This document shows, piece after piece, positions 26,860 to 34,796 of a stretch of 64,000 nt of DNA. Origin of the DNA: Bacteroidota bacterium (GTDB lineage: Bacteria > Bacteroidota > Bacteroidia > B-17B0 > Aurantibacillaceae); contig JAFDXR010000011.1 of assembly GCA_018267825.1 (NCBI GenBank), forward strand, positions 1 to 64,000. Reading direction: 5' to 3'. The notes under the pieces are model-generated. The model saw only the letters and a list, made by a program, of their open reading frames with translations, did not search any database and was not told the origin of the DNA. Made by a program: the position numbers and the translations under genes. The stretch's first letter is position 1; every line of letters starts with the position of its first letter.

Positions 26860-27463
26860 ATTCCTTGTTTTTAGTATTATATATTGACTCCTTATTTTAT
26901 CGGCCTTTCAAAACAAGCACATTGAAACCGGGATATATCAGAACGATATCATTCTCATCATCCCATAATCAAACACAAAACAACCACCGGGTAAGAATAT
27001 ATCACCATGTTATATTCTTCTGCACAGTTAGTTTAGCCTAATATGCTATGTTGTTCAGATGTTAAATTGGTTCGTATGTGTGCTTCTGTTTCGAATATTA
27101 ATACAGCAATAAAAACTATAAACAGAAAATGGAAAACAACAGGCTTATCTACAGCCTGCGCAGGTGCACTCTTGCAATAGAAACTTCTTAGGGAGTAATC
27201 GGAAGGCGGGAACTCTTTTGCTGATTTACTTAATTGATATCCACCAACGTTTACAGTAGTTTCATTTTTGTAATGAAAAATCTATGAAAAGATATTCAAA
27301 AATTTCAAGTGGAAAAAGAAAATTCTGATTTACTTAAGTAAGTAAAATAATACTAAAAAAACACTGCCGGCAGCATTCACATGTATCGCCTGAGAAAAAA
27401 GAGTTGCCCTTAAAAGAGGTCCGGACAAGACCATATCCGTCGCATGCAGCATAGCCATGCAGC
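26860..27463. other. Gene-free interval upstream of the T9SS protein
   Basis: About 600 bases of A+T-rich sequence. It holds a hairpin with 9-base arms AAGAATATA and TATATTCTT (26993-27001 and 27011-27019, 9-base loop) and a second copy of the palindrome core TTACTTAAGTAA (27330-27341). The 63-codon plus-strand frame here has no protein-like features. I see no RNA gene. Confidence 0.5.
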
Positions 27464-28381
27464 TCAGATCCACTCGGTTTCTTCTTTAAAGCCGAGGGGT
27501 AGGTAGGTCAGGTACTGCACCATACGTGGGTATTTTCCGTGGTTGGCGGTAGCTGCATGAGGCAGTGCTGCATGCCATATCACAAAATCGCCGGCCTGGC
27601 CTGTTACCGGTATTGCCTTTAAACTCCGGGGTGCTGCTTCGCGGGGATTTTCGTCCGGCGCCAATTGCTGCAACCAGTTACCAATGGATTTATGAAAGCC
27701 GGGCACGCAATGAAATGCACCATCCTGCGGACCGCAATCTGTAAGATAAAGCAGGCCCTGCAAGGAAAAAGCGATGGGTTGTTTCAGGCTGGTATCCCAG
27801 TGTAACGGACTTCCGCGAAATGAAAAAGAATTTGTTTCCGGGGGATTAAAACTCACCTTGTCGATTGTCATCACAATATCCTTGCGCGCATAGAGTTGCT
27901 CATAGGCTTTGCGGATGCGCGCAGTCTGCCGGTTTTTGTTCAGTGCCGGATGGTTGGTAAAGTTCAGCATCAGGCCACCCTGTGCGCTATGGCTTTTATA
28001 CCAGCCCTCGTGATCCAGGAGCGAGGTTCCCAGGAAATCCAGGATCGCCTGTTGTGCTGCTTCACAATCGGTGCGTGAAACAACCTGCTTCAAAACCACA
28101 TAGCCGTTTTCGTCCCAGAAATCAAGGTCCTCTCTGCTGAGGGCCGGTTCATCATCTGTGGCCAGGAGGCTATAAGCCGGATCACGTTCCGCTTCGATCC
28201 ATTTTTTAAACATGGTCAGATCCGGTTTTTCGCGGTAGAGAAACTGCAGTGTTTTTTCCATACCGATTCCCTGCTTATACAAGGCTTCTATTTCGAGGCT
28301 CCAGGAGTTTTCCGCAGCATCTGCGAGACCGCCTGGTTTTACTGTACGTTCCCACAATTTCTCGAGGTAAGTCCAATCCAT
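27464..28381 (-). CDS. Phytanoyl-CoA dioxygenase (PhyH) family oxygenase
   Basis: 305 residues. An Fe(II)/2-oxoglutarate oxygenase: the HxD pair is in SPLHWDTSL (about residue 193), the distal histidine in WHAALPHAA (about 265), and the 2-oxoglutarate arginine is probably the R of YPRMVQYLTYLP. LDFWDENGYVVLKQVV opens the catalytic domain. It is the last gene of the crtI-crtB-idi operon, 48 bases after idi, where Flavobacteria usually have crtZ. A carotenoid or fatty-acid substrate is plausible; nothing in the sequence decides. Confidence 0.8.
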   Translation of the reverse strand: MDWTYLEKLWERTVKPGGLADAAENSWSLEIEALYKQGIGMEKTLQFLYREKPDLTMFKKWIEAERDPAYSLLATDDEPALSREDLDFWDENGYVVLKQVVSRTDCEAAQQAILDFLGTSLLDHEGWYKSHSAQGGLMLNFTNHPALNKNRQTARIRKAYEQLYARKDIVMTIDKVSFNPPETNSFSFRGSPLHWDTSLKQPIAFSLQGLLYLTDCGPQDGAFHCVPGFHKSIGNWLQQLAPDENPREAAPRSLKAIPVTGQAGDFVIWHAALPHAATANHGKYPRMVQYLTYLPLGFKEETEWI

Positions 28382-28429
28382 ACAAAGTTTTTTTGTTATT
28401 CTGTTTTCTGTAGAAGCGTGTTGCCTGAT

Positions 28430-28936
28430 TTATTTAAAATGCGAGTCCATGATGATTTTAAACCAGGATGTATATTCTTCGGGGTACATCTGCATATCGC
28501 GGCGGATATCTGCCAGGGAGCTCCATTTATATTCGGCTACTTCCATAGGATCAGGCAGGGGCGTATCGTTGCTGTTTCCGGTAAATATATGATCCAGTTC
28601 GTGTTCGGTAAGCCCGTTGTCGAATACTGTTTTATAGATAAAGCTGGTGTTGAACTGAAGCTCGGCATGCAATCCCATTTCTTCGTAAAGGCGTCGGCCG
28701 GCAGCCTCTTTCGTGCTTTCGCCGGGCCATGGATGGCTGCAGCAGGTATTTGTCCAGAGTCCGGCACTATGGTATTTGCCTGCGGCACGGCGTTGCAGCA
28801 ACAATTCGCGGTGGCTGTTAAAGATAAAAACCGAAATAGCCCGGTGAAGCAATCCTTTCTGATGAGCCTCCAGTTTCTCCATCTGTCCGAGCTCACGATC
28901 CTGTTCGTCTACCAATATAACCTTATCGTGTTGCAT
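28430..28936 (-). CDS. idi: Isopentenyl-diphosphate delta-isomerase, type 1
   Basis: 168 residues, Nudix fold. Interconverts IPP and DMAPP to prime carotenoid synthesis. The catalytic cysteine lies in TNTCCSHPW and the metal-binding glutamates in RRLYEEMGL and EHELDHIF. It starts VILVDEQDRELGQMEKLEAH as type 1 enzymes do. It lies 18 bases after crtB in the same operon. Confidence 0.93.
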   Translation of the reverse strand: MQHDKVILVDEQDRELGQMEKLEAHQKGLLHRAISVFIFNSHRELLLQRRAAGKYHSAGLWTNTCCSHPWPGESTKEAAGRRLYEEMGLHAELQFNTSFIYKTVFDNGLTEHELDHIFTGNSNDTPLPDPMEVAEYKWSSLADIRRDMQMYPEEYTSWFKIIMDSHFK

Positions 28937-28954
28937 AGATGGCCGCAGGGCCTG

Positions 28955-29791
28955 TTACAGGAGATTTAAACTGTGGCGCACATAGGAGCCTGCAAACAAC
29001 ACCATTTTCCGGGTATTCGGAATACTGATGCGTTCTTCCAGGATTTTCTCAGGTTGCAGCGATTGAATTTTATGAAATAACTGCCTGTAATAAATGTAAG
29101 CCACGTATACACCGAAACGTGATTTCTTGGGCAGCAGGCGGATGCCCTCAAGTCCTTTATTGAAATCCGCTTCAATATCGCATTCGATTTCGTGTTTGGT
29201 TTCTGCACTGAGTTTATCGAGGTCGAGGTGCGGAAAATACACACGTCCCATACCCAGGTAATCGGCATGCAGATCGCGGAGGAAATTTATTTTCTGGAAT
29301 GCCGAGCCCAGGGCCATGGCATATCCTTTTAATTCGTCGTAACGCCTGGAGTCGCCTTCTACAAATACTTTCAGGCACATGAGACCAACGACTTCGGCGC
29401 TACCCAGAATATATTCCTTATAGCCTTCCAGGTCGTATGACTTTTTTTCGAGATCCATTTCCATACTTTTCAGAAATGTGTCCACGAGCGACAGATCGAT
29501 ATGGTAGTCATTCACTACTTTCTGAAAGCTGTTGAGAACCGGATTGAGGCTGATGCCGCGTTCGATGGCATGATAAGTATCGCGTTTGAATTCGGTCAGC
29601 AGTTGTTTTTTATCGAAGTCGTGAAAGGTGTCCACAATTTCATCGGCAAAACGCACAAAGCCATAAATACCATAGATCGGTTCCCTGAACTGCTTGTTCA
29701 GAAAACGAATCCCGAGCGAGAATGAGGTGCTGTAGGTATTCGTCACCAGTTTACTGGAGCTCTTGCTGACTCTGTCGAATAGTTCCTTCAT
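28955..29791 (-). CDS. crtB: Phytoene synthase
   Basis: 278 residues. Condenses two geranylgeranyl diphosphates to phytoene. The two aspartate-rich motifs are DEIVDTFHD (about residue 50) and NFLRDLHADYLGMGRVYFP (about 175). The short length and the crtI neighbour fit CrtB rather than squalene synthase. It follows crtI by 94 bases; the GGPP synthase gene crtE is not in this window. Confidence 0.93.
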   Translation of the reverse strand: MKELFDRVSKSSSKLVTNTYSTSFSLGIRFLNKQFREPIYGIYGFVRFADEIVDTFHDFDKKQLLTEFKRDTYHAIERGISLNPVLNSFQKVVNDYHIDLSLVDTFLKSMEMDLEKKSYDLEGYKEYILGSAEVVGLMCLKVFVEGDSRRYDELKGYAMALGSAFQKINFLRDLHADYLGMGRVYFPHLDLDKLSAETKHEIECDIEADFNKGLEGIRLLPKKSRFGVYVAYIYYRQLFHKIQSLQPEKILEERISIPNTRKMVLFAGSYVRHSLNLL

Positions 29792-29885
29792 AGAATGACC
29801 GTATGAAGATACTAAATTTTATGAAAATGCCGATATGCGGCTTTTACAGCATTGTTAAAATTGTTGAACCTGAAGCGACGAAAAT

Positions 29886-31373
29886 TCAGGAGCCCTGTTT
29901 TGTCTGCAGATACTTCCTGACCTGCTCTGCTGCCAGTTTCCCCGAAATGAGACATGGCGGAACACCCGGCCCCGGCACGGTGAACTGCCCTGTGTAAAAC
30001 AGATTATGTACTTTGGCACTCACCAGCTTTGGTTTGAGGATGGCTGTTTGCAGCAGTGTGTTGGCAAGTCCGTAAGCATTGCCTTTAAACGAGTTGTATT
30101 CTTTCACAAAATCGCGCATGCAGAAATCGCGGCGGTATACAATGTTTTCGCGAAACGACATGCCGATATGAGATTCAATACGTTTTACTGACAGATCAAA
30201 ATAGCGATCGCGGATTTCCGCAGTGTCTTCGAGTCCGGGTGCTACAGGAATCAGGATCACCAGGTTTTCCTGTCCGGCCGGTGCCACCGTGGGATCCGTT
30301 TTGGAAGAACAGCTCACATACAACAAGGGCTTCTCAGGCCAGCGTACATCTTTGTATATATCGTTAGCGTGCTGTTCGAAATCTTCATCGAAAAACAGGT
30401 TGTGATGCAATAAATGATCCAGTGGTTTATTGACCCCCACATAATATAATATGGCCGATGGCGCCAGCTTGCGTGATTCCCAGTAAGCTGAAGAATAGCG
30501 CCTGTATGGTGCATCGAGCAGCGTTTGCTCTGTAAACTGGTAATCGGCCGATGATACCAGTGCATCGAAACCCTGCTGTGGTTTGGTGCCTTTGAGTTGT
30601 TTAGCTGTGTGGCCTTCCACATCTATCCTGGAGACATCGGCATTCAGCTCAAATGTTACGCCCAGCTCCAGGGCCAGGCTGTGCATGGCTTCCACCACTT
30701 TAACCATGCCGCCCTGCGGATACCATGTTCCGCCAACCATATCGGCATAATTCATGAGGCTGTAAAGGGCCGGTGTATTTTTCGGCAATGCGCCCAGGAA
30801 CAACACCGGAAATTCAAGCAGCTGGACCAGGTGCGGGTCTTTGAAATATTTGCGGATGTGCGTGTGAATGGATTTAAGTACATCGAGTTTGAACAGACCT
30901 TTCAGAAATCGCATGTCCATAAACTCGGTGATCGATAAGCCGGGCCTGTAAACCAGGTCCTGCATACCAACCTGGTATTTGTATTCCGCTTCCTTCAGAA
31001 ATTGTTTCAGTTTTTCGCCGGCGCCTTTTTCAACCGATTCAAACAGGGCATAAAGTTCGTTGATATCGGAAGGCACATCAATCACGCGGTCTTTAAAAAA
31101 GACTTTATATGATGGAGAGAGCCGGATGAGTTCATAGTAATCAGACGTGCGTTTGCCAAAGTCGGCAAAAAATGCATCGAATACATCCGGCATCCAGTAC
31201 CAGCTCGGGCCCATATCGTATACAAAGCCCGACTCCGAAAGGCTTCGTGCACGGCCCCCGACGCGATCGTGTTTTTCGACTACGGTAACCGAGTATCCCA
31301 TTTTAGCCAGGTAACAGGCACTTGATAAGCCTGAAAATCCGGAACCGATCACTGTAACTTTACCTGTTGGCAT
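29886..31373 (-). CDS. crtI: Phytoene desaturase
   Basis: 495 residues. FAD-dependent desaturation of phytoene to lycopene. The N-terminal dinucleotide motif VTVIGSGFSGLSSACYLAKM is followed by VVEKHDRVGGRARS and YDMGPSWYWMPDVF, and the C-terminal family segment is FYTGQFTVPGPGVPPCLIS. First gene of the operon crtI-crtB-idi-phyH and divergent from the second desaturase, with a 160-base shared upstream region. Confidence 0.93.
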   Translation of the reverse strand: MPTGKVTVIGSGFSGLSSACYLAKMGYSVTVVEKHDRVGGRARSLSESGFVYDMGPSWYWMPDVFDAFFADFGKRTSDYYELIRLSPSYKVFFKDRVIDVPSDINELYALFESVEKGAGEKLKQFLKEAEYKYQVGMQDLVYRPGLSITEFMDMRFLKGLFKLDVLKSIHTHIRKYFKDPHLVQLLEFPVLFLGALPKNTPALYSLMNYADMVGGTWYPQGGMVKVVEAMHSLALELGVTFELNADVSRIDVEGHTAKQLKGTKPQQGFDALVSSADYQFTEQTLLDAPYRRYSSAYWESRKLAPSAILYYVGVNKPLDHLLHHNLFFDEDFEQHANDIYKDVRWPEKPLLYVSCSSKTDPTVAPAGQENLVILIPVAPGLEDTAEIRDRYFDLSVKRIESHIGMSFRENIVYRRDFCMRDFVKEYNSFKGNAYGLANTLLQTAILKPKLVSAKVHNLFYTGQFTVPGPGVPPCLISGKLAAEQVRKYLQTKQGS

Positions 31374-31533
31374 CTGTCTTTTTCTTTAAGGCTTTAAACT
31401 TACGCAATAATTGCAAACCTTTAAAAAAATCGTCTGCCGGAATATAAACTGACATCTATCATCGTCGCATGTTTCGGTTTAAAGTGATACATTCGGGGAG
31501 ATTTTTTATCGCTGTATCTTAAACATTTTCTGG

Positions 31534-33018
31534 ATGATGTCGTCGCAAAAACATATTGTTGTAATTGGTTCGGGAGTGGCCGGACTGGCAGCAGCCGTGC
31601 GCCTTTCGGCTGCCGGATTCAAAGTAACCGTTGTAGAAGCCAACAGTTATGTGGGGGGCAAACTGACCTCACAGGACCTGGGCGCTTACCGTTTCGACAT
31701 GGGGCCTTCGGTATTTACACTTCCTGAACTCATAGATGAACTCACGGCGGTGAGCGGGATCCATCAACCCTTTCAATACATCAGTCTGCCAAGCATCTGC
31801 AATTATTTTTACGAAGATGGTACCCGCCTGAAAGCTTATCCCGACAAAGAAAAATTTGCTGCTGAAGTCGCTGAGAAACTGGGGGAGAGCAAAGAGTCCG
31901 TCTATAAGCAGCTCCGCTTCAGCGGCCTGCTTTATACCATGCTCTCCGATATCTTCATGCGCCAGTCGCTGCATAAACTCTCCAATTTTCTGAATCTCAA
32001 AACGGCCAAAGCCATCCTGAATATCGGCAAGTTCAAAATGAACAAAACGATGAACGAGGTCAACAGTGCCAATTTCAAAAATCCGAAAACTGTTCAGCTG
32101 TTCAATCGCTTTGCCACATACAACGGTTCGGATCCTTACCAGGCGCCGGCCATTATCAATATCATTGCGCATCTCGAACACAACATCGGCGCTTTTGCAC
32201 CTGTGGGCGGCATGCATGATATTACCAAACACCTGCACAGCCTGAGTGTGCAATTGGGTGCAGAATACAAACTGAATACACGTGTCAGCAAAATCCTGCT
32301 CGACGGCAATACCGTTGTGGGTGTGGCTACCAGCCAGGGCGATATAAAAGCCGATATGATCGTGAGCGATGCCGACATCAAACACGTGTACGGCAAACTC
32401 CTCGACCCGCATCACTCACCACGGAAAATACTGGAGCAGGAAAAATCCCTGTCGGCCCTTATTTTTTACTGGGGTATTAAAAAAGAATTCAAGGAACTGG
32501 GACTTCACAATATTCTTTTCAGTGGCAATGGTGAAGCGGAGTTCAGGTGTGTATTCCGCGACAAGAAACCTTATCATGATCCGACGACCTATATCAATAT
32601 TACTTCCAAGGTAACACCTACCGATGCTCCGGCGGGTTGCGAGAACTGGTTTGTGATGGTGAATGTACCACATAATGCATCGGGCAAACCCATAGAATAT
32701 GTACAGGAGATGCGTAAGCACATTGTAGCCAAAATAAACCGCGTGCTCAATACCGACATAGAACAATACATAGAGGTTGAAGATGTGCAGGATCCCTACC
32801 TCATTGAGCAGCGCACCAGTTCTGCCGGGGGCTCTTTGTACGGCAATGCTTCCAATAATAAATATGCTGCTTTTCTGCGGCATGCCAATTTCAGCAGCAG
32901 GATCAAAAACCTGTATTTCTGTGGAGGCAGCGTGCATCCGGGCGGTGGTATTCCGCTCGGCCTGCTGAGTGCTAAAATTGTGAGCGATATGATTCGTGAG
33001 AAAGAAGGTAAAGCCTGA
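31534..33018 (+). CDS. crtD: CrtD-like carotenoid 3,4-desaturase
   Basis: 494 residues, second CrtI-family flavoprotein of the cluster. It has VVIGSGVAGLAAAVRLSA, VVEANSYVGGKL, RFDMGPSVFTLPELID and the C-terminal FCGGSVHPGGGIPLGLL. The gap between GP and the active region and the adjacency to CruF and cyclase genes favour 1-hydroxycarotenoid 3,4-desaturase (CrtD) over a second phytoene desaturase, but the two cannot be separated with certainty by eye. The next gene overlaps its 3' end by 23 bases if the GTG at 32996 is used. Confidence 0.8.
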   Translation: MMSSQKHIVVIGSGVAGLAAAVRLSAAGFKVTVVEANSYVGGKLTSQDLGAYRFDMGPSVFTLPELIDELTAVSGIHQPFQYISLPSICNYFYEDGTRLKAYPDKEKFAAEVAEKLGESKESVYKQLRFSGLLYTMLSDIFMRQSLHKLSNFLNLKTAKAILNIGKFKMNKTMNEVNSANFKNPKTVQLFNRFATYNGSDPYQAPAIINIIAHLEHNIGAFAPVGGMHDITKHLHSLSVQLGAEYKLNTRVSKILLDGNTVVGVATSQGDIKADMIVSDADIKHVYGKLLDPHHSPRKILEQEKSLSALIFYWGIKKEFKELGLHNILFSGNGEAEFRCVFRDKKPYHDPTTYINITSKVTPTDAPAGCENWFVMVNVPHNASGKPIEYVQEMRKHIVAKINRVLNTDIEQYIEVEDVQDPYLIEQRTSSAGGSLYGNASNNKYAAFLRHANFSSRIKNLYFCGGSVHPGGGIPLGLLSAKIVSDMIREKEGKA

Positions 33019-34360
33019 AACTGAATTTGTATCTTCGCAGGAAACAAACACCTGTTTGACATTCATTAAAACATACTGGCGCGTGGGCATCCTGCTCCTG
33101 TTTCACCTCATTGGCTTTTGCGGCCTCCTGGTGAATCCCCTGTATTTCAGTAGTCTCACGCCCTATAACCTCTTATTATCAGCCGCGCTTGTCCTGTCGG
33201 CTGCGTGGAAACAATCCCTGTCGTTCTGGCTATCGGCCTTCGGGCTGATCCTGGCCGGCATTGGTATTGAAATAGCAGGCGTGCGCAGCGGCGTCATTTT
33301 CGGGCATTATACATATGGCGAAGCCCTGGGTTTTAAATTGCCGGATGTCCCCCTGCTCATTGGCATTAACTGGCTGCTCCTGCTCTATGGCTGCATACAA
33401 TGGACGCGCCAGCTGCATCCCGTGCCGGCTGCATTTATCACCGCCCTGCTCATGACCACCCTCGATTTTTTTATTGAGCAGGTGGCGCCGCGTTTCGATT
33501 TCTGGTACTGGCAAAACGACCATGTACCGGGCCGTAATTTTGTGGCCTGGTTTATCATTTCATTTTTCCTCAGCCTGGTGGCAAGCCGCTGGCTCAGACC
33601 CCGGGAAAATCACACTGTCAAATGGTTTCTGGTGATTCAGTATATTTTCTTCATTGGTTTATTTACTGCTACCTATACATTCAATCCGCATCATACCTAC
33701 CTGTGGCTCGACATAGCCAGTGTGTTTTTCCCTTTTGTGCTCAGCTTCGATAAAAAAGTAGCCTTTTATAAATCGTGGAAATACCTGTGGCCGGGCGTTA
33801 TCATCAATGCGATTTTCTTTATTGCATGGGATATATGGTTTACCGACAAGGGGATCTGGAGTTTCAGCCCCGGTTATATTTCCGGAATATACCTGTTTAA
33901 CCTGCCCATTGAAGAGGTTTTGTTTTTTATTTGCGCACCCTATGCCTGCGTGTTTATTTATGATGTACTGCGGGCCTATATCTCCAGGGATCTTATAAAT
34001 ACACATGCGCGAAAAATAAGTATCGTATTAAGTGTACTGATGCTGCTGGCCTGTGTGGTGTTTTATAACCGCACCTATACCCTGTTCAACTCTGCCGTAG
34101 CGCTGGTGCTGGTGGTGGTCAACGAGTTTGTTTTCAAGAACCGTTTCATGGGTTGGTTTTACCTGGCCTTCCTGGTGTCGCTTATTCCTTTTCTTCTTTT
34201 CGACGGGCTGATCACAGCTATCCCAATTGTAAGTTACAATGATGCCGAAAATTCAGGAATACGGATATACAGCATCCCACTCGAAGACCTGTTCTACTGC
34301 CTGAGCCTGCTGTTGTTCCCCGTGCAGGTAATGGAGTACCTGAGAAAGAAAAAGGTTTAA
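32996..34360 (+). CDS. CruF hydratase fused to a two-part lycopene cyclase (CrtYc-CrtYd)
   Basis: 454 residues, about 13 membrane spans. Residues about 28-215 match CruF (carotenoid 1',2'-hydratase): GIEIAGVRSGVIFGHYTYG, PLLIGINWLLLLYG, LDFFIEQVAPRFDFWYW. Residues about 225-325 match lycopene cyclase domain c (YLWLDIASVFFPFVLSF, FIAWDIWF, NLPIEEVLFFI). Residues about 335-450 match domain d (FLLFDGLITAIPIVSYND, SIPLEDLFYCLSLLL). It would add water at one end and cyclise the other. The start is unclear: GTG 32996 or TTG 33053, as no ATG precedes the first helix. Confidence 0.82.
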   Translation: MRKKVKPETEFVSSQETNTCLTFIKTYWRVGILLLFHLIGFCGLLVNPLYFSSLTPYNLLLSAALVLSAAWKQSLSFWLSAFGLILAGIGIEIAGVRSGVIFGHYTYGEALGFKLPDVPLLIGINWLLLLYGCIQWTRQLHPVPAAFITALLMTTLDFFIEQVAPRFDFWYWQNDHVPGRNFVAWFIISFFLSLVASRWLRPRENHTVKWFLVIQYIFFIGLFTATYTFNPHHTYLWLDIASVFFPFVLSFDKKVAFYKSWKYLWPGVIINAIFFIAWDIWFTDKGIWSFSPGYISGIYLFNLPIEEVLFFICAPYACVFIYDVLRAYISRDLINTHARKISIVLSVLMLLACVVFYNRTYTLFNSAVALVLVVVNEFVFKNRFMGWFYLAFLVSLIPFLLFDGLITAIPIVSYNDAENSGIRIYSIPLEDLFYCLSLLLFPVQVMEYLRKKKV

Positions 34361-34796
34361 TGTTTTGCTCCTACGGAGCAATGAATCCAGACATGACGGA
34401 TGATTATTAATAATATTTGGCCCCGCCGGGGCCGGGGAACCAGTTATGCGGACCAAGGTTTACAGAACCTGCAGAAAAGCCCCGGAGGGGCTTGACATGA
34501 TTAATATAAGTAGACATGATTTTACTGCCTGCGGCTCCGGAGGAGCCGAACATATCCCTGTTTAGTTTTTTTCTTGGTGGTAAATCCGGCGGGCCATGGA
34601 TCGGGCGTCTTACATGAACTTTCATACACGAAAAATTGCACAATCATTCTAACCCCGCACCCCCAGCCCAGGAGGGACAAACCATTTAGAATCCCCACCT
34701 CCTACCCTTTATTCAGACTAATTAACAAAAACCCTTATTTCTGTGAATAATTCCGGGCGCTCCATGCCCCGTGAATGTTGTATATTAGCTATCCCT
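34361..34796. other. Intergenic hairpin array between the carotenoid genes and mutS
   Basis: 436 bases without a gene. Its first 190 bases hold four short palindromes, annotated next; two related phrases near GACATGAT separate them. The remainder is a C-rich and then A-rich approach to mutS. A partial minus-7 element TATATTAG (34781-34788) lies just before the mutS ATG. Confidence 0.6.
34365..34548. repeat. Array of four REP-like hairpins
   Basis: Stems of 6-7 bases with 3-base loops at 34365-34381 (TTGCTCC/GGAGCAA), 34419-34433 (GGCCCC/GGGGCC), 34477-34493 (AAGCCCC/GGGGCTT) and 34532-34548 (CGGCTCC/GGAGCCG). The stems differ in sequence but all stay perfectly paired, and the loops centre on GGA, GCC or TAC. 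Interspersed palindromes of this kind are known from Bacteroidota and are often linked to REP-associated transposases; none is encoded here. Confidence 0.7.

Noticed and set aside
34743-34796. N-terminal extension of MutS from GTG 34743
   Set aside because: The added residues do not resemble MutS, and ATG 34797 gives the family start.
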